Shown here: piece by piece, positions 14,432 through 25,248 of the stretch
Position numbering within the stretch: position 1 is the first letter of the stretch
Layout: the number at the start of each line of letters is the position of its first letter
From: Miscanthus floridulus
Lineage: Eukaryota > Streptophyta > Magnoliopsida > Poales > Poaceae
Direction of reading: 5' to 3'
Length of the DNA stretch: 64,000 nt
NCBI RefSeq assembly: GCF_019320115.1
Contig: NC_089588.1
Coordinates: forward strand, 116,098,123-116,162,122
The notes under the pieces: model-generated
Seen by the model: only the letters and a program-made list of their open reading frames with translations
The model's database searches: none
What the model was told of the DNA's origin: nothing
Program-made: the position numbers and the translations under genes

Positions 14432-14627
14432 CCGTGGCTGAAAGTACTATTAGCTGATTTGGTGTGAGAGAAAAATACTGTTCGTTGGTTGAAAAAGTAC
14501 GATTATAAGCCAAACAAACTCAAACGGATATGACGATTATTGATGGTTTGGAGCGCTGGAGCAAGGAGCATCATGGTGACACACAAGTGCCTCTGAGGAA
14601 ATTAAACCGAAACGAAACTTATAGTTG

Positions 14628-14742
14628 TCCTATTCGCTTGTCTTATAATCCGTACTTTTTCAGGCAACGAACAATATTTTTCGCTCACAACAAATCAATC
14701 AATAGTACTTTTAGCCATGTCTTATCAGCCAAACAAACCGCA
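14628..14742 (-). mobile_element. MITE, same family as the split one at 6101/14432
   Basis: TCCTATTCGCTTGTCTTATA opens and CTTATCAGCCAAACAAACCG closes the element. The middle (CAACGAACAATATTTTTCGC, TAGTACTTTTAGCCATG) is the reverse complement of the family consensus seen around the LTR array. Confidence 0.7.
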
Positions 14743-14956
14743 CAAGTGCTGCCTCAAGCTGTTGTCATGCACAGCAGCAATGCTTTTGGATGGTGAGGTG
14801 TCCGCTCATGTGCCAGCCCTACTTGTAGAAGACAAGAATAGGAGCCAACGACTGTTTGTATTGCTCTCTGAAGAATATTTATACCGAGTACAAAACCGTG
14901 TGCGCGGAGCGCACAGTTACAAAACGTAGGCGACGCGCGCGGTCACCGTACGAACA

Positions 14957-17184
14957 CGATGTGAGGGCGCTGACCAACCGCAGATGTGGCCAGCAGAACG
15001 CATTGCTTCAACTCCTGGAACATTGAGGTAGGAAGGCCCTTCGTCATGACGTCGACGTACTATTCACCAGTGGGAACATGGAGGACGCGAAGATCACCGA
15101 GCTGGACACGCTCTCGAACAAAATGAATGTCCCAGCTCTATGTGCTTGGTGCATTTGTGAAGCACTCGATTGGCGGACAAATACACAGTGGAGACATTGT
15201 CGCAATAGGTGACGGTGGCCTTGGTGACGCAGCACTAGAGCTCATCAAGTAGCTGCCGCAACCATATGCACTCAGCAGCGGCGTCGGCGACGGCGCGATA
15301 CTCAGCATCAGCGCTCGATCGAGAGACCGTGGCTGCCGCTTGGAGGACCACGACACCAGGGCGTCCCCTAGAAAGATGCAGATGCCGGACGTCGAACGCT
15401 GTGAGTCAGGGCTGCCAGCCCAGTCGGCGTCGGAGTACGCCGGGATGGTGAGATCGGAGCTGTCGTGGAGACACAGACCCATGCTGATCGTCCCGCGAAC
15501 GTACTGCAAATTGCGTTTCAGTACAGCCTGATGCGGTCCGCGCGGATCGTGCCTATTGCACCCAAAAGCCAGGTCCGGGCGCGTTATAGTTAGGTACTGC
15601 AGCACGCCGGCCAGGCTCCTGTACTGTTTGGCGTCGTCGACCTTGGGACCGTCCGAGGAAAGTTTGCCTTTGGTGTCGATGGGTGTGCTCGCCGGCTTGC
15701 AGTTCACCATGCCGGCGCGGTCCAAAATATCTTCCGCATACCGTTGCTGGGAAAGGAAGAATCCAGCAGCCGTACGTTTGACTTCGATGCCGAGGAAGAA
15801 CCGTAGTTTGCCGAGATCCTTGACGGCAAACTCGGCACGACGATGTGCTGCAGCAAGTCCTGGCTGTACCCGGTGGGCAACATGTCATCCATGACGAAGG
15901 ACAAAGAGGGACGAGTCGGAGCGCGTGGGGGAAAAGTCGATGCTGATGGCGAACTTGGCGAAGCGATCAAACCACGCTCGTGGGGCTTAATGGAGGCCGT
16001 AGAGGGATTTGTCGAGACGACAGACAGCGTCAGGTCGGGAAGCATCGGCAAACCTAGTGGGCTGCTGACAAAAGACATATTCCTATAGATGCCCTTGAAG
16101 AAAACCGTTGGAGACATTGAGTTGTCACGTGGGCCATTGATGGGAAGCAGCAATGGTGAGCACGGCTTGAATCGTGGCCGGCTTAACGACCGGCGTGAAG
16201 GTTTCACCGAAGTCGACGCCGGCACGCTGGGTAAAGCCGCGAACGACCCATCGAGCTTTATACCGCTCGAGGTTACCATCCGGGTTGAACTAGTGCTTGA
16301 AAACCCATTTCCCAGAGATGATGTTGGCACCAGGCGGGCGATCAACCAGCCTCCAGGTACGATTGGCCTGAAGCGCGCTGAATTCATGTTCCATCGCAGC
16401 ATACTAGTTGGGATCGCGCAGATCCACGCGAACGGAGGATTGAAGGGGAGAGACTGGACTAGCTAGAGAGGTTGCCGAGTCTGTGGCGAGCACATATCTG
16501 GGATTAGGCTTGTACACACCAGCCCGTGCACGAGTGATCATCGGATGTACAGGCACGGAGGGAGAGACGCCGAGCGATGGCGGGTTGGATGCTGCGGACA
16601 GCGGAGAAGACATGACGACCGCGGGCGCAGCACTCCCGAAGGACGGTGAAGGCAAGGGCTGGTGTGAAGGTGGGGAGGGTGGAGGAATAGAGGTGGAAGT
16701 TCTCGAAGGACCAGCTAGGGAGCGTGTGGCGGAATTGAGGTCGGAGCTGGTTGTTGAAGAACGACCATGTCTGTTGCCGGATCGGGAACAGCAACCCAAG
16801 GAGAAGGAGTCGCCCGTTCAGCGTGAAAGGGGAACTGATGTTCATCGAAAACGACATGACGCGAAGTAAGGATGCGCCGGGTAGCAAGATCAAAGCATCG
16901 ATAGCCTCGATGATCTGACAAATACCCAAGAAGAACACAAGCGGTGGATCGAGCACTCAGCTTGTTCGGCGTGGTGGTGGCCTGGTTTGGAAAGCAGAGA
17001 AAGCCAAACACGCGAAGATGGTCGTAGCTGGGTGGAGCACGAAGCAGAAGCTGAAAGGGAGTAAGCTTGCCACTGGCGTGGCAGGGTCGACTGTTGAGAA
17101 GGTGGGTGGTCGTGGATAGAGCTTCCACCCAAAAAGAAGGTGGCATGCCAGCATGAAGAAGAGGACTGCGAATGCAGTTATTCA
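14957..17184 (-). pseudogene. Copia pol remnant: integrase end, reverse transcriptase, RNase H
   Basis: From right to left: the integrase C-terminal part (PPSFWVEALSTTTHLLNSRPC, then LRVFGFLCFP), a proline/serine-rich linker, reverse transcriptase with an altered active-site block (FVMDDML where YVDDM is usual), then the connection and RNase H regions (RSLAGVLQYLTITRPDLAF, YSDADWAGSPDSQRSTSG). The last recognisable part is PTGEYVDVMTKGLPTSMF near 15040. Frames change several times, so there are multiple indels. The catalytic change and frameshifts rule out activity. Confidence 0.88.
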
Positions 17185-17431
17185 TGTTGGAACCGGTGGT
17201 GACCACCGAGTTCACGATCTTGGACCAGGCTTACAGCCGGCCCGGCTCGTTACCATGAGCCTGCGCTCCCATAGGTTCTAGGTCCACCGGAGCTGACAAC
17301 ATATAAGGCCTTGGGCCTTCCCAACCCAAAAGACTAGCCTTGTAGATGAGGGTTCTCCCGCCTTATATGTTGTGCCCCCACCATCGCTACACGATGTGGG
17401 ACTAAACCCTAACAATCTCTCCCTTAGTCAC
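17185..17431 (-). repeat. TRIM LTR a
   Basis: TGTTGGAACCGGTGGTGACC at 17185 through CTAAACCCTAACA near 17431. It is complete and in minus orientation. Confidence 0.85.
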
Positions 17432-17520
17432 ACATCGGGATGCCCCCGCCATATGTGACGCTCGAGATTTTTTATTGGGTTTAGCTTTTTTTGACCTTGG
17501 GTACCGGCTCTGTTACCAAT

Positions 17521-17729
17521 TGTTGGAACCGGTGGTGACCACCGAGTTCTCGATCTTGGAGCTGGCTTGCAGCCGGCTTGGCTCGTTACCACGAGCCTGC
17601 GCTCCCATAGGTCCTAGGTCCACCGGAGCTACAACATATAAGGCCTTTGGGCCTTACTCAACTCAAAAGACTAGCCTTATAGGTGGAGCTTCTTTCGCCT
17701 TATATGTTGTGCTCCCCCACCATCGCTAT
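17521..17729 (-). repeat. TRIM LTR b (truncated at inner end)
   Basis: Starts TGTTGGAACCGG and stops at CCACCATCGCTA. The last 25 bp found in LTR a are replaced by the start of LTR c. Confidence 0.85.
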
Positions 17730-17959
17730 GTTGGGGTTTAGTCTCACATCGTGTAGCGATGGTGGGGGAGCACAACATATAAGGCAGGAGAACCCTCACC
17801 TATGAGGATAGTCTTTTGGGTTAGGAAGGCCCAAGGCCTTATATGTTGTCAGCTCCGGTGGACCTAGGACCTATGGGAGCGCAGGCTCGTGGTAACGAGC
17901 CGGGCCGGCTGTAAGCCAGCTCTAAGATCGTGAACTCGGTGGTCACCACTAGTTCCAAC
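17730..17959 (+). repeat. TRIM LTR c
   Basis: Starts TGTTGGGGTTTAGTCTCACA, directly abutting LTR b, and ends ACTAGTTCCAACA. It is followed by the primer-binding site. Confidence 0.85.
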
Positions 17960-18062
17960 AATTGGTATCATGAGCCCATGGTCAGAAAAGCTAAACCCAA
18001 TAAAAAATATCGAGCGTCACACATATGGCGGGGACACCCCGATGTGTGACTAAGGGGGAGAT

Positions 18063-18296
18063 TGTTGGGGTTTAGTCCCACATCATGTAGCGATGGTGGG
18101 GGAGCACAACATATAAGGCGAAAGAAGCCCCCACCTATAAGGCTAGTCTTTTGGGTTGAGTAAGGCCCAAAGGCCTTATATGTTGTAGCTCCATTGGACC
18201 TGGGACCTATGGGAGCGTAGGATCGTGGTAACGAGCCGGGCCGGCTGTAAGCCAGCTCCAAGATCATGAACTCGGTGGTCACCACCGGTTCCAACA
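18063..18296 (+). repeat. TRIM LTR d
   Basis: Follows the polypurine tract, starts TGTTGGGGTTTAGTCCCACA, and ends CCGGTTCCAACA just before the TSD copy ATTCA. Confidence 0.85.
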
Positions 18297-18301
18297 ATTC
18301 A

Positions 18302-19069
18302 AAGTCCGAATTATACGCGCGGCTTTTCCATTCTGAGAAGAAGTGTAAGGACATGAGAGACGAAGGGCAATGCCATGAGCAGCAAGGTGAGTGCGGAGAG
18401 CATGATTATCGAACTCCTTTCCATTGTCGATTTTGAGTGAAATCAGAGGGAGTTGAAACTATGTCTGAACATATGCGTGGAAAGATAGTAAACAAGCAAG
18501 AACATCAGACCTACATCGCAAAGGGAAAGTCCAAACATAGTGAGTGAGATTATCGATTAAGACAAGATAATACTTAAAACCAGAACAGCTAGACACGAGA
18601 GATGTCCAAACATCGGCATGTACAATCTAGAAGCGAACATAGCTCATGGAATTCGAAGAAGAAAATGGAAGCCTGGCATGCTTCCCAAATCGACAAGACT
18701 GACAAACATGACCAGAAGACTTGGAGCAGCTGAAGTCAAGGTGATGTAGGGTGTGATGGAGAGATTTGTGTCCTGGATGTCCGAATCGGAGGTGCAGAGG
18801 TCGACGGTGGGCGTAGTAGTGAGGAGAGCCTCCGGCGATGATGGTGCCAGAGGATACAGATCGCCGGTACTGTTACATCGTAGGAGCATCATTTGTGTCG
18901 GTGTGTCCTTGATGGAAAACCAAACGGGTCAAACTCGACAGTCACATTGTTGTCTCGCGTAAGAGAACGAACAGAGATGAGATTCTTAACAAATGAAGGA
19001 GACACAAGAATGTTGTTAAGAAAAAGAGGGGAGCGATTTGTGGCAATAGCTGTGGAGGCCTCTGAGTCA
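18302..19069 (-). pseudogene. Copia gag-pre-integrase and integrase core remnant
   Basis: Right part: SPLFLNNILVSPSFVKNLIS followed by VRSLTRDNNVTVEFDPFGF, the typical segment before the copia integrase zinc finger, then NSTGDLYPL. Left part on the same strand, with frame breaks: the integrase core around DNGKEFDNHALR and SSQNGKAARIIRTLNN. It runs up to the TRIM insertion and continues as CIRSPLLHAG on its other side. This confirms that the TRIM hit this reading frame. Confidence 0.85.
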
Positions 19070-19139
19070 TGTAGCACCTGGTTTTAAGAACAAAACCAGA
19101 TACACATCATATATGAGCCCAGGACACTACTGGATTCAA

Positions 19140-19760
19140 GTTCTTTGCCAAGTGCCTGAGGCACTCGGCAAAGTCCAAATTGCCCTATGCAAAGCCTTTG
19201 CCGAGTGCGGCACTCGGCAAAGAACACACGGCAAAAAATTGATCGGCAAAGCCCTCTTTGCTGGGTATCTTTTATCAGGCACTTGGTAAAGGCTTTGCCG
19301 AGAGCCCCGGGGGCACTCGGCAAAGAAAAGCGACCGTCACGGCGCCGGCCCCGTTGACGGTCGCTTTGCCGAGTGCCAACCCTGCAGGCACTCGACAAAG
19401 ATTTTTTATTTTTTTTAAAAAAATTTATTTGCCGAGTGCCCTCTATCCGGCCCTTGGCAAAGATGTTCTATTTTTTTCTAAATTTTTTTTGCCGAGTGCC
19501 CCCCTGGCCGGCGCTCGGCAAAGTTTGAATTTTTTTTTTAAAAAAAAATTCTTTGCCGAGCACCCTCTGGCCGGCACTTGGCAAAGTTTGAATTTTTTTT
19601 TTAAAAAAATTCTTTGCCGAGTACCATGGTCATGGCACTCGGCAAAGCTAGAAAAATGGTTTTCCGAGCGTCCATTTTTCCAGCTTTGCCGAGTGCTGTG
19701 ACCATGGCACTCGACAACGGGTCCTTTGCCGAGTGCAACACTCAGCAAAGTGACCCAAAA
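19140..19760. repeat. CACTA subterminal repeats (3' side of element 1)
   Basis: About twenty copies of TTTGCCGAGTGC or its complement GCACTCGGCAAA in alternating orientation. They form hairpins separated by T- and A-rich runs (TTTTTTAAAAAAAT). Confidence 0.9.
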
Positions 19761-19835
19761 CGGCAATTTTTAATTTTTTTTACATTCCATCATGACAAAT
19801 AAATTCATACAAACATATATCACATATATATCTCA

Positions 19836-20090
19836 TCAATCACATATATATCTCATCCATCCACACATCCATCCACACATATCACATCCATCACAATATA
19901 TGTCACATATATAATAATAAGTGCTCAAGTCCTCCTCCAGCTCCTCCTCACGCGGCGTGGGAGGAGACGACCCCCTCCTACGGCTGGCGGTCCTCCTCCT
20001 CCTCCTCCTGTCTGATCCCTCCGCCTCCTCCTGCAGCCGGCGTGGTCTTTGGTAAATCGAGGTCACGAACATATGATGGTCGCCCGTCAT
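19836..20090 (-). pseudogene. TnpA-type gene, first-exon remnant (element 1)
   Basis: The peptide contains SIYQRPRRLQEEAEG followed by an arginine- and proline-rich run. This is the beginning of the second gene found at 55530 in the complete element, but nothing of its later exons remains. It is followed on the left by ATATAT-rich sequence and the subterminal repeats. An internal deletion is the simplest explanation. Confidence 0.7.
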
Positions 20091-20192
20091 CTTTGTTCAA
20101 TCACCTGCAATAAAAAAGAAAAACAATATGTAATTAGAAATAGGTGCAAAAATGAACAAAACATAATTACAAAAAACATAGTATTACATGTA

Positions 20193-23100
20193 TTAGAAAT
20201 AATCTTCATGATTGAGATTAGCTAGATCATAGGTCTCGTTATCACTATCAACATTGTCCAACTCATCAACACTATACGAAGGAGGAATGTTGTCTTCATT
20301 GTCATTGCCTAAACGTAATCGCTCAAGCATTTGTATGTCCTTCAGATTTCGCACCTCATCTCCAGCATCCTCGTCCTCGTCATCATCTCTTTCATTGTCT
20401 ACTTCCATTCCTATCTCTTCGGTTAAGTCTATGTCAAACCTCCCTTGTGGCCCCTCTTCTTGATAGAACTCTCCATCATATGCGTTTGGGTTGAAGTTGT
20501 AATCTTCATCATTTGGGACATGTAGTTTACTATGTGGCGATACCTTATGCACAATAGACCAACCCTTAAGATGCTCGGCATCTTTGCACACGTATGACGT
20601 ATAATAAACCTGGATGGCCTGTTGAGCCACAATATAGACATCTTTTCCTAGATAGACAGAATCCTATCAAATCTCGACTAGCCTAAGCTTAGGGGTCCGT
20701 CTCATTACTCCAGGATGAAACCAGTGACATTTGAATATGACAGGAGTAAGAGGTTTGGAACCATAGAATGATAGTTCATAGATTTCTTCAATTCTTTCAT
20801 AATAGTCGAGTCCATCAGTGTCAGGCGTAACAACTTCGCTGTTTGTGGTTTTTCGATTGGGCCGACTCTGCTTGTAGCTTGCTGTGTGAAAACGATATCC
20901 ATTCACATCATAACCAGTAAATGACTTGACCCTAATGGCACAACCGTTTGCAACCTGTCTCAGCTCGTCACTTATAGGTGCATCAGTTTGGGCTTTCTGT
21001 TTGAACCAACAAATGAAATCGGGGCTCTCTGGTCCCGCACCCTGTGAAAGAAGGGTATCATTTTCTTGCGGGGTAGGTTGCCTTGATCCATGCTAGGATT
21101 GATGAAGAAATTCCCTGTACCAACGAGAAACAAGGGGGTTGGACGAAGAAACAAGGACATACGGCGAAATGAAACAAGTTCGTTCAGAACTTACCCAATG
21201 AATGGCTGCACCTCGACAAGGTTGGTCAACACATATAGCATGATACTGCTCCACTCTTCATTTTTCAATTGCTTAGTGGTCGATGCACTTGCGCTTCCGA
21301 GTTTCCCTTGGAAAAGGCTGAGGTTCGATTCATTTTCGTCAGCATTGTAACGAGGGGGTGGATTATAAATGCTAGGAAGGTTCTCAGTGTAGTATTTCTC
21401 TATGAAGTTCGACACCTCCTCTAGAATGTATGCCTCTGCAATGGAAGCCTCAATTTTGACTTTATTTCTACATTTTTTGTGAACAGTCTTTAGACATCTC
21501 TCGATTGGATAGCACCAACGGTCCTGCACGCCCCCCCCCATCCGTGCCTCATACGGGAGGTGCACAATCAAATGCTGCATCGGCAAGAAGTAGTTGGGTG
21601 GAAAGATCTTCTCCAACTTACAGAGCAACATGGGTACCGCTTTTTCCAAGTCATCAATGATGGTCCGAGAGAGCTCCTTGGCACAAAGCTGGTGGAATAA
21701 GTACCTCAACTCTGCCAGCACTTGCCAGACATGCTCCAGGACATAGCCTCGAACCATCACTAGAAGAAGCCGCTCAATCCATATGTGGTAGTCATGACTC
21801 TTCATCCCGTTGACTCGCAGAGTGCCTAAGTTCACTCCCCTCTTTAGATTCGCTGCATACCTATTAGGGAACATTAGCGTCTAGATCCATTCAAGTACTT
21901 CCCTCCTTTGGTCCTTTTTCAAGGTGAAATCGGCCTTAGGCCTCCTCCAGGTCTTGCCACGACTAGGAGGCTGCATCTCTTGATTTGGTCTATCGCACAA
22001 CGTTGCCAGGTCCACTCTAGCCTTAGGGTTGTCCTTAGACTTTTCAGTGTCCATGAGTGTTTCCCAAAGTGCCTTGGCGACATTCTTTTCAGTGTGCAAT
22101 ACATCAATGTTATGTGGCAGAAGAAGGTCATCGAAATAGGGGAGCCTCGTCATGCCTGAGATATGAGTCCACATATGTTGCTCACCATATCCCACAAAAC
22201 CACCTTCTTCATTGGGCACGAGAGCATCTATCTGAGCATGAACCTCGGCACCAGTCATCATCCGCGGTGCAGGGTTTGTCACTTTGACACCTTTCATAAA
22301 AGTTCTTGATGTCTTGTCAGAATGGATGGTCAAGAGGTAGGAATTGACGATGTCTGTCGAACGACGAATACTTGCCACCCTTCTGCAACCAAATGAACCT
22401 CACACCTTCCTTGCATATTGGGCATGGGAACTTCTCATGAACACACCAGGCGCAGAATATCCCATACACCAGGAAGTCATGCAGGGAGTAGTTGTACCAA
22501 ACGTGCATTTTGAAGGTTGTCTTTGTAGCTCGATCATATGTCCATACCCCTTCATCCTAAGCATGGACCAATTCATCAAACACAGGCTCCATGAACACAC
22601 CCATATTACTCCCTGGGTGTCCAGGAATTATCAACAACAAGAATATGTTATGTCATTGAAAGGAGACACCGGGGGGAGATTAAGGGGGATAACGAAGACG
22701 GGCCAACATGTGTATGGGGCAGCCATCATTCCATAAGGATTGAACCCATCTATTGCCAGCGCGACACATACATTATGAGCCTCATCTGCTTTGTCATGAT
22801 GTATGTCATTAATGCGGATCCAAGCTTCACCATCGGATGGATGTACCATCTTGTCAGGATTGTACCATTTGCCATTTTTGTGCCATGTCATCTATTTTGC
22901 GGATTCCTCGGTCTTGTATAGCCGTTGGATCCTCGGTAGAAACGGAAGGTACCATAGGATTTTCACGGGGATCGTAAGTTGCATTTTCTGGCCATCATCA
23001 AAGTCTACCTCTAGGTACCTAGAGGATTTACACTTTGGACAGAACTTTGCATGCTCGTGTTCTTTCCTAAATAGGACGCACCCCTTCGGACAAGCATGTA

Positions 23101-23728
23101 TCTGCTCATACGGCATCTTAAATGCACGAAGCAGTTTCTGTGACTCGTACATGCTCTTTGGCAGAATGTGGCCCTTCGAAGGCAGGGTGCCAATCACGGC
23201 CAACATCTTATTGAAGCCTTCTTGACTCAAGTTTAACTCGGACTTCAACCCCATTAAGCGTCCAATGGCATCCAGTTGAGACACCGTTGACCGATCGTGA
23301 AGGGGTTTCTGTGCTGAGTCCATCATGTCATAGAACGCCTGTGCGGCTGCCTCCATCTCCTCCTTCTCACGTCCCTCATTAAACTATCCTTGGTGAAAGT
23401 CATCTAACATGTCTGCTACCCCGGCATCAACATCAAAAGCCTCCACCCGTGGTCTCACCACCTCCTCTCTCATACGATGGGCTTCACCATGGTGGACCCA
23501 CCGGGTGTAGTCTGATGTAAATCCATTCTTCACAAGATGTTTACTCATTTCCACCTTGTTTACCCTTCTCCTGTTTCCACATTTGTTGCAGGGACACAAA
23601 ACTAGGCAACGTCCTTTAGCAGCCTTGCCAAATGCACTGTTCAAGAAAGCTTCGGTCTTGTTCATCCATTCCGTGGTGTAATCACTCTGACTTCTCTAGC
23701 CCATGTACATCCACTAACGGTCATTCAT
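20193..23728 (-). pseudogene. CACTA transposase (TnpD/TNP2 type), element 1
   Basis: The frame starts at 23728 (MNDR) and shows, in order, a transposase-associated N-terminal domain (TEAFLNSAFGKAAKGRC, CPCNKCGN, near 23450-23665), the main En/Spm transposase region (LPKSMYESQKLL; HACPKGCVLFRK; FCPKCKSSRYLEVD; ALAIDGFNPYGMM; APYTCWPVFVIPLNLPP, 22640-23360), the middle part with HMWTHISGMTRLPYFDDLLL and HNIDVLHTEKNV (21881-22380), a DUF4218-like part (21191-21874) and a DUF4216-like C-terminus with an acidic tail ending at 20193. Stops occur near codons 5 and 11 and at the LDDFHQG/FNEG boundary, with frame changes after 22640. It would cut and paste CACTA ends if intact, and it is not. Confidence 0.92.
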
Positions 23729-24464
23729 CCTCTAACATATGTATCAGCGAGTAATGTAACCATCAATTGCATCTACATGGTGTTCCTACTGTCTAATTGG
23801 TGAGGATAGGTCCTAATCCCATCTGCGGATGCATAGATGAGGTTAGTTTCCATGCTCTACTCCTATCCGAGACAGAATTTCGGCAGCACCTCCCTGTTGT
23901 TCTCTAGATACATGTCCTGCCAAAGAAGAGTGTGTATCTGGAGAACAACAGGGAGGTGATGCCGAAACTCTATCTCGGACCAGAGCAGACCATGGAAACT
24001 AACCCATGTACGCATCCGCGGGCTATCCAAAAAACATGGACAATCCGAAACTGATATGGTCATAGATATGTAAAGATCTGCATACCTCCAACCGTATCTC
24101 TTTCGAACGGGAGATGCCAAACTGGGTTACGCGATCTACGGCCATGATACGGAAAGAGGGGTTATACCTAGGGTGGTGGTGGAGTCAGGCTAGCGAGGCC
24201 GTGGCGGGTCGGTGTAGTGGCGAGGCGACGCAGTGCAGGCAGACCGACATGGCAATGGGAACTCCGACTCGGCTCCGACGAGCTCTTCTCTACAAAAATG
24301 GAACAAAATACTGTCATTTTAAAAAAATTGGCAGAACCTCCCCTACACGGTGAGGTTTCCAAAACCTATAAAAAACAATGGCACGATGGCCGACAAGCAC
24401 ATATGTCTCAAGAGAAGCCATGTAGTTTGGATATCAATCCATGTAGAAGAATATATCCAAGTAG

Positions 24465-24600
24465 TACCACTACTTCTACTACTACTTCCACTATTGCTAC
24501 TACTACTACCACTAGTTCTACTACTACTACTACTACTACCCCTATTGCTACTATGACTACCACTAGTTCTACTACTACTACTACCACTACTTCTAATGAG
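24465..24600. repeat. (ACT)n microsatellite in element 1
   Basis: An imperfect ACT/TCT/GCT trinucleotide tract of about 135 bp lies just inside the 5' subterminal repeats. A comparable ACT tract is found in the minus-strand CACTA half at 48655-48830. Confidence 0.85.
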
Positions 24601-24639
24601 GAGTTCCTGGTACTTTAAAAGGGCTGCACAAAAAATTTG

Positions 24640-25248
24640 GAGGCCAAAAACAAAAAAAACTTTGCCAAGCACCGGGGCATGGCACTCGGCAAAGGCGGTC
24701 TTTGCCCAGTGCCAAGAATAAGGCGCTTGACAAAGAGGTTTTTTGAAATTTTTTGTTAGAAATTTCCTCTTTGCTGAGTGCCTTCACAGGGGCACTCGGC
24801 AAAGGTATTTAAAAAAATGTAATTTTTTTAATTCCTCCCTATGCCGAGTGTCGAAGCTGTTAGGCACTCGGCAAAGACATTTCAAAAAAAATATTGAATC
24901 TTTGCTGAGCGCCGTGTCAGGGGCACTCGGCAAAGTATTTTCAAAAAAAAAATCTTTATCGAGTGCCTAACAGCAGGCACTCGCCAAAGAAGGACGTGGC
25001 CGAACACCGTTACGTGGGGCAGCCTATGCCGAGTGCCGTGCTTTTGCCAAGAGCCTGGCACTCGGCAAAGAAGTCCTTTGTCGAGTGCCCTTTTTTTATC
25101 GAGTGCCCGGCACTCGACAAAGAATTCTTTGCCAAGTGCAATTCTTTGCCGAGTGTGGCACTCGGCAAATAAGGTCTTTGCCTAGTGTCCGATTTTTGAC
25201 ACTCGGCAAAGTAGTTTGCACTCAGCAAAGGCCCTATTTCCAGTAGTG
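24640..25248. repeat. CACTA subterminal repeats (5' side of element 1)
   Basis: Many TTTGCCGAGTGC/GCACTCGGCAAA motifs, several degenerate (TTTGCTGAG, TTTATCGAG), spaced by homopolymer runs up to the terminus at 25248. Confidence 0.9.

Larger units (their letters stand above)
6101..14527. mobile_element. MITE split by an LTR-retrotransposon array
   Basis: The left piece (6101-6136) reads CCTGTTCGTTTGG...GGCTGATAAGCC. The right piece (14432-14527) continues with GGCTGAAAGTACTATTAGCT and closes with TTATAAGCCAAACAAACTCA, whose complement mirrors the left end. Joined, they form a small terminal-inverted-repeat element of a type common in grasses. The retrotransposon array between them is bordered by CCATG on the left and CCGTG on the right, a 5-bp TSD with one change. 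A second, inverted copy of the same MITE family lies at about 14628-14742. Confidence 0.75.
17185..18296. mobile_element. Inverted TRIM double element with perfect TSD
   Basis: Four LTR-like copies of about 205-247 bp: a (17185-17431, minus), b (17521-17729, minus, lacking about 25 bp at its inner end), c (17730-17959, plus) and d (18063-18296, plus). Short internals of 90-103 bp lie between a/b and c/d. LTRs run TGTTGGGGTTTAGTCCCACA to CCGGTTCCAACA in element orientation. After LTR c comes ATTGGTATCATGAGCC, a tRNA-Met-type primer site, and before LTR d comes AAGGGGGAGAT, a polypurine tract. The pair on the left has the same signals on the minus strand. The whole unit is bordered by ATTCA (17180-17184 and 18297-18301), so it behaves as one insertion into the copia integrase. 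It carries no coding sequence. Confidence 0.9.
19125..25248 (-). mobile_element. CACTA element 1 (6.1 kb, TSD GGA)
   Basis: Terminal CACTACTGGATTCAAGTTCT at 19125 and, at the other end, CACTACTGGAAATAGGGCCT (complement of 25229-25248). GGA flanks both ends, the 3-bp TSD expected. Subterminal zones (19140-19760, 24640-25240) are packed with TTTGCCGAGTGC and its complement. The transposase gene reads on the minus strand, so the 5' end is on the right. Compared with the 8.8-kb element at 50046-58816, most of the second gene is missing. All frames carry stops, so it is non-autonomous. It sits inside the solo LTR at 19070-28575. Confidence 0.95.

Noticed and set aside
15704..16402. 232-codon open frame on the minus strand
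   Set aside because: It lies over the copia reverse transcriptase, and the recognisable RT protein is mainly in another frame.
17185..18296. Simple large inverted repeat or foldback transposon
   Set aside because: LTR ends, primer-binding sites, polypurine tracts and a 5-bp TSD identify TRIM retroelements instead.
19140..19760. CRISPR-like regularly spaced repeats
   Set aside because: Spacing is regular but motifs alternate in orientation, spacers are homopolymer runs, and the setting is a plant CACTA terminus.
19258..19766. Open frames rich in LCRVP, ALGK and FFKKN strings
   Set aside because: Translations of CACTA subterminal repeats; the same holds for similar frames near 24.7-25.2, 42.0-42.8, 49.4-50.8 and 58.0-58.7 kb.
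24350..24672. Leu-rich and Ser-rich open frames
   Set aside because: Translations of the ACT microsatellite in different frames.
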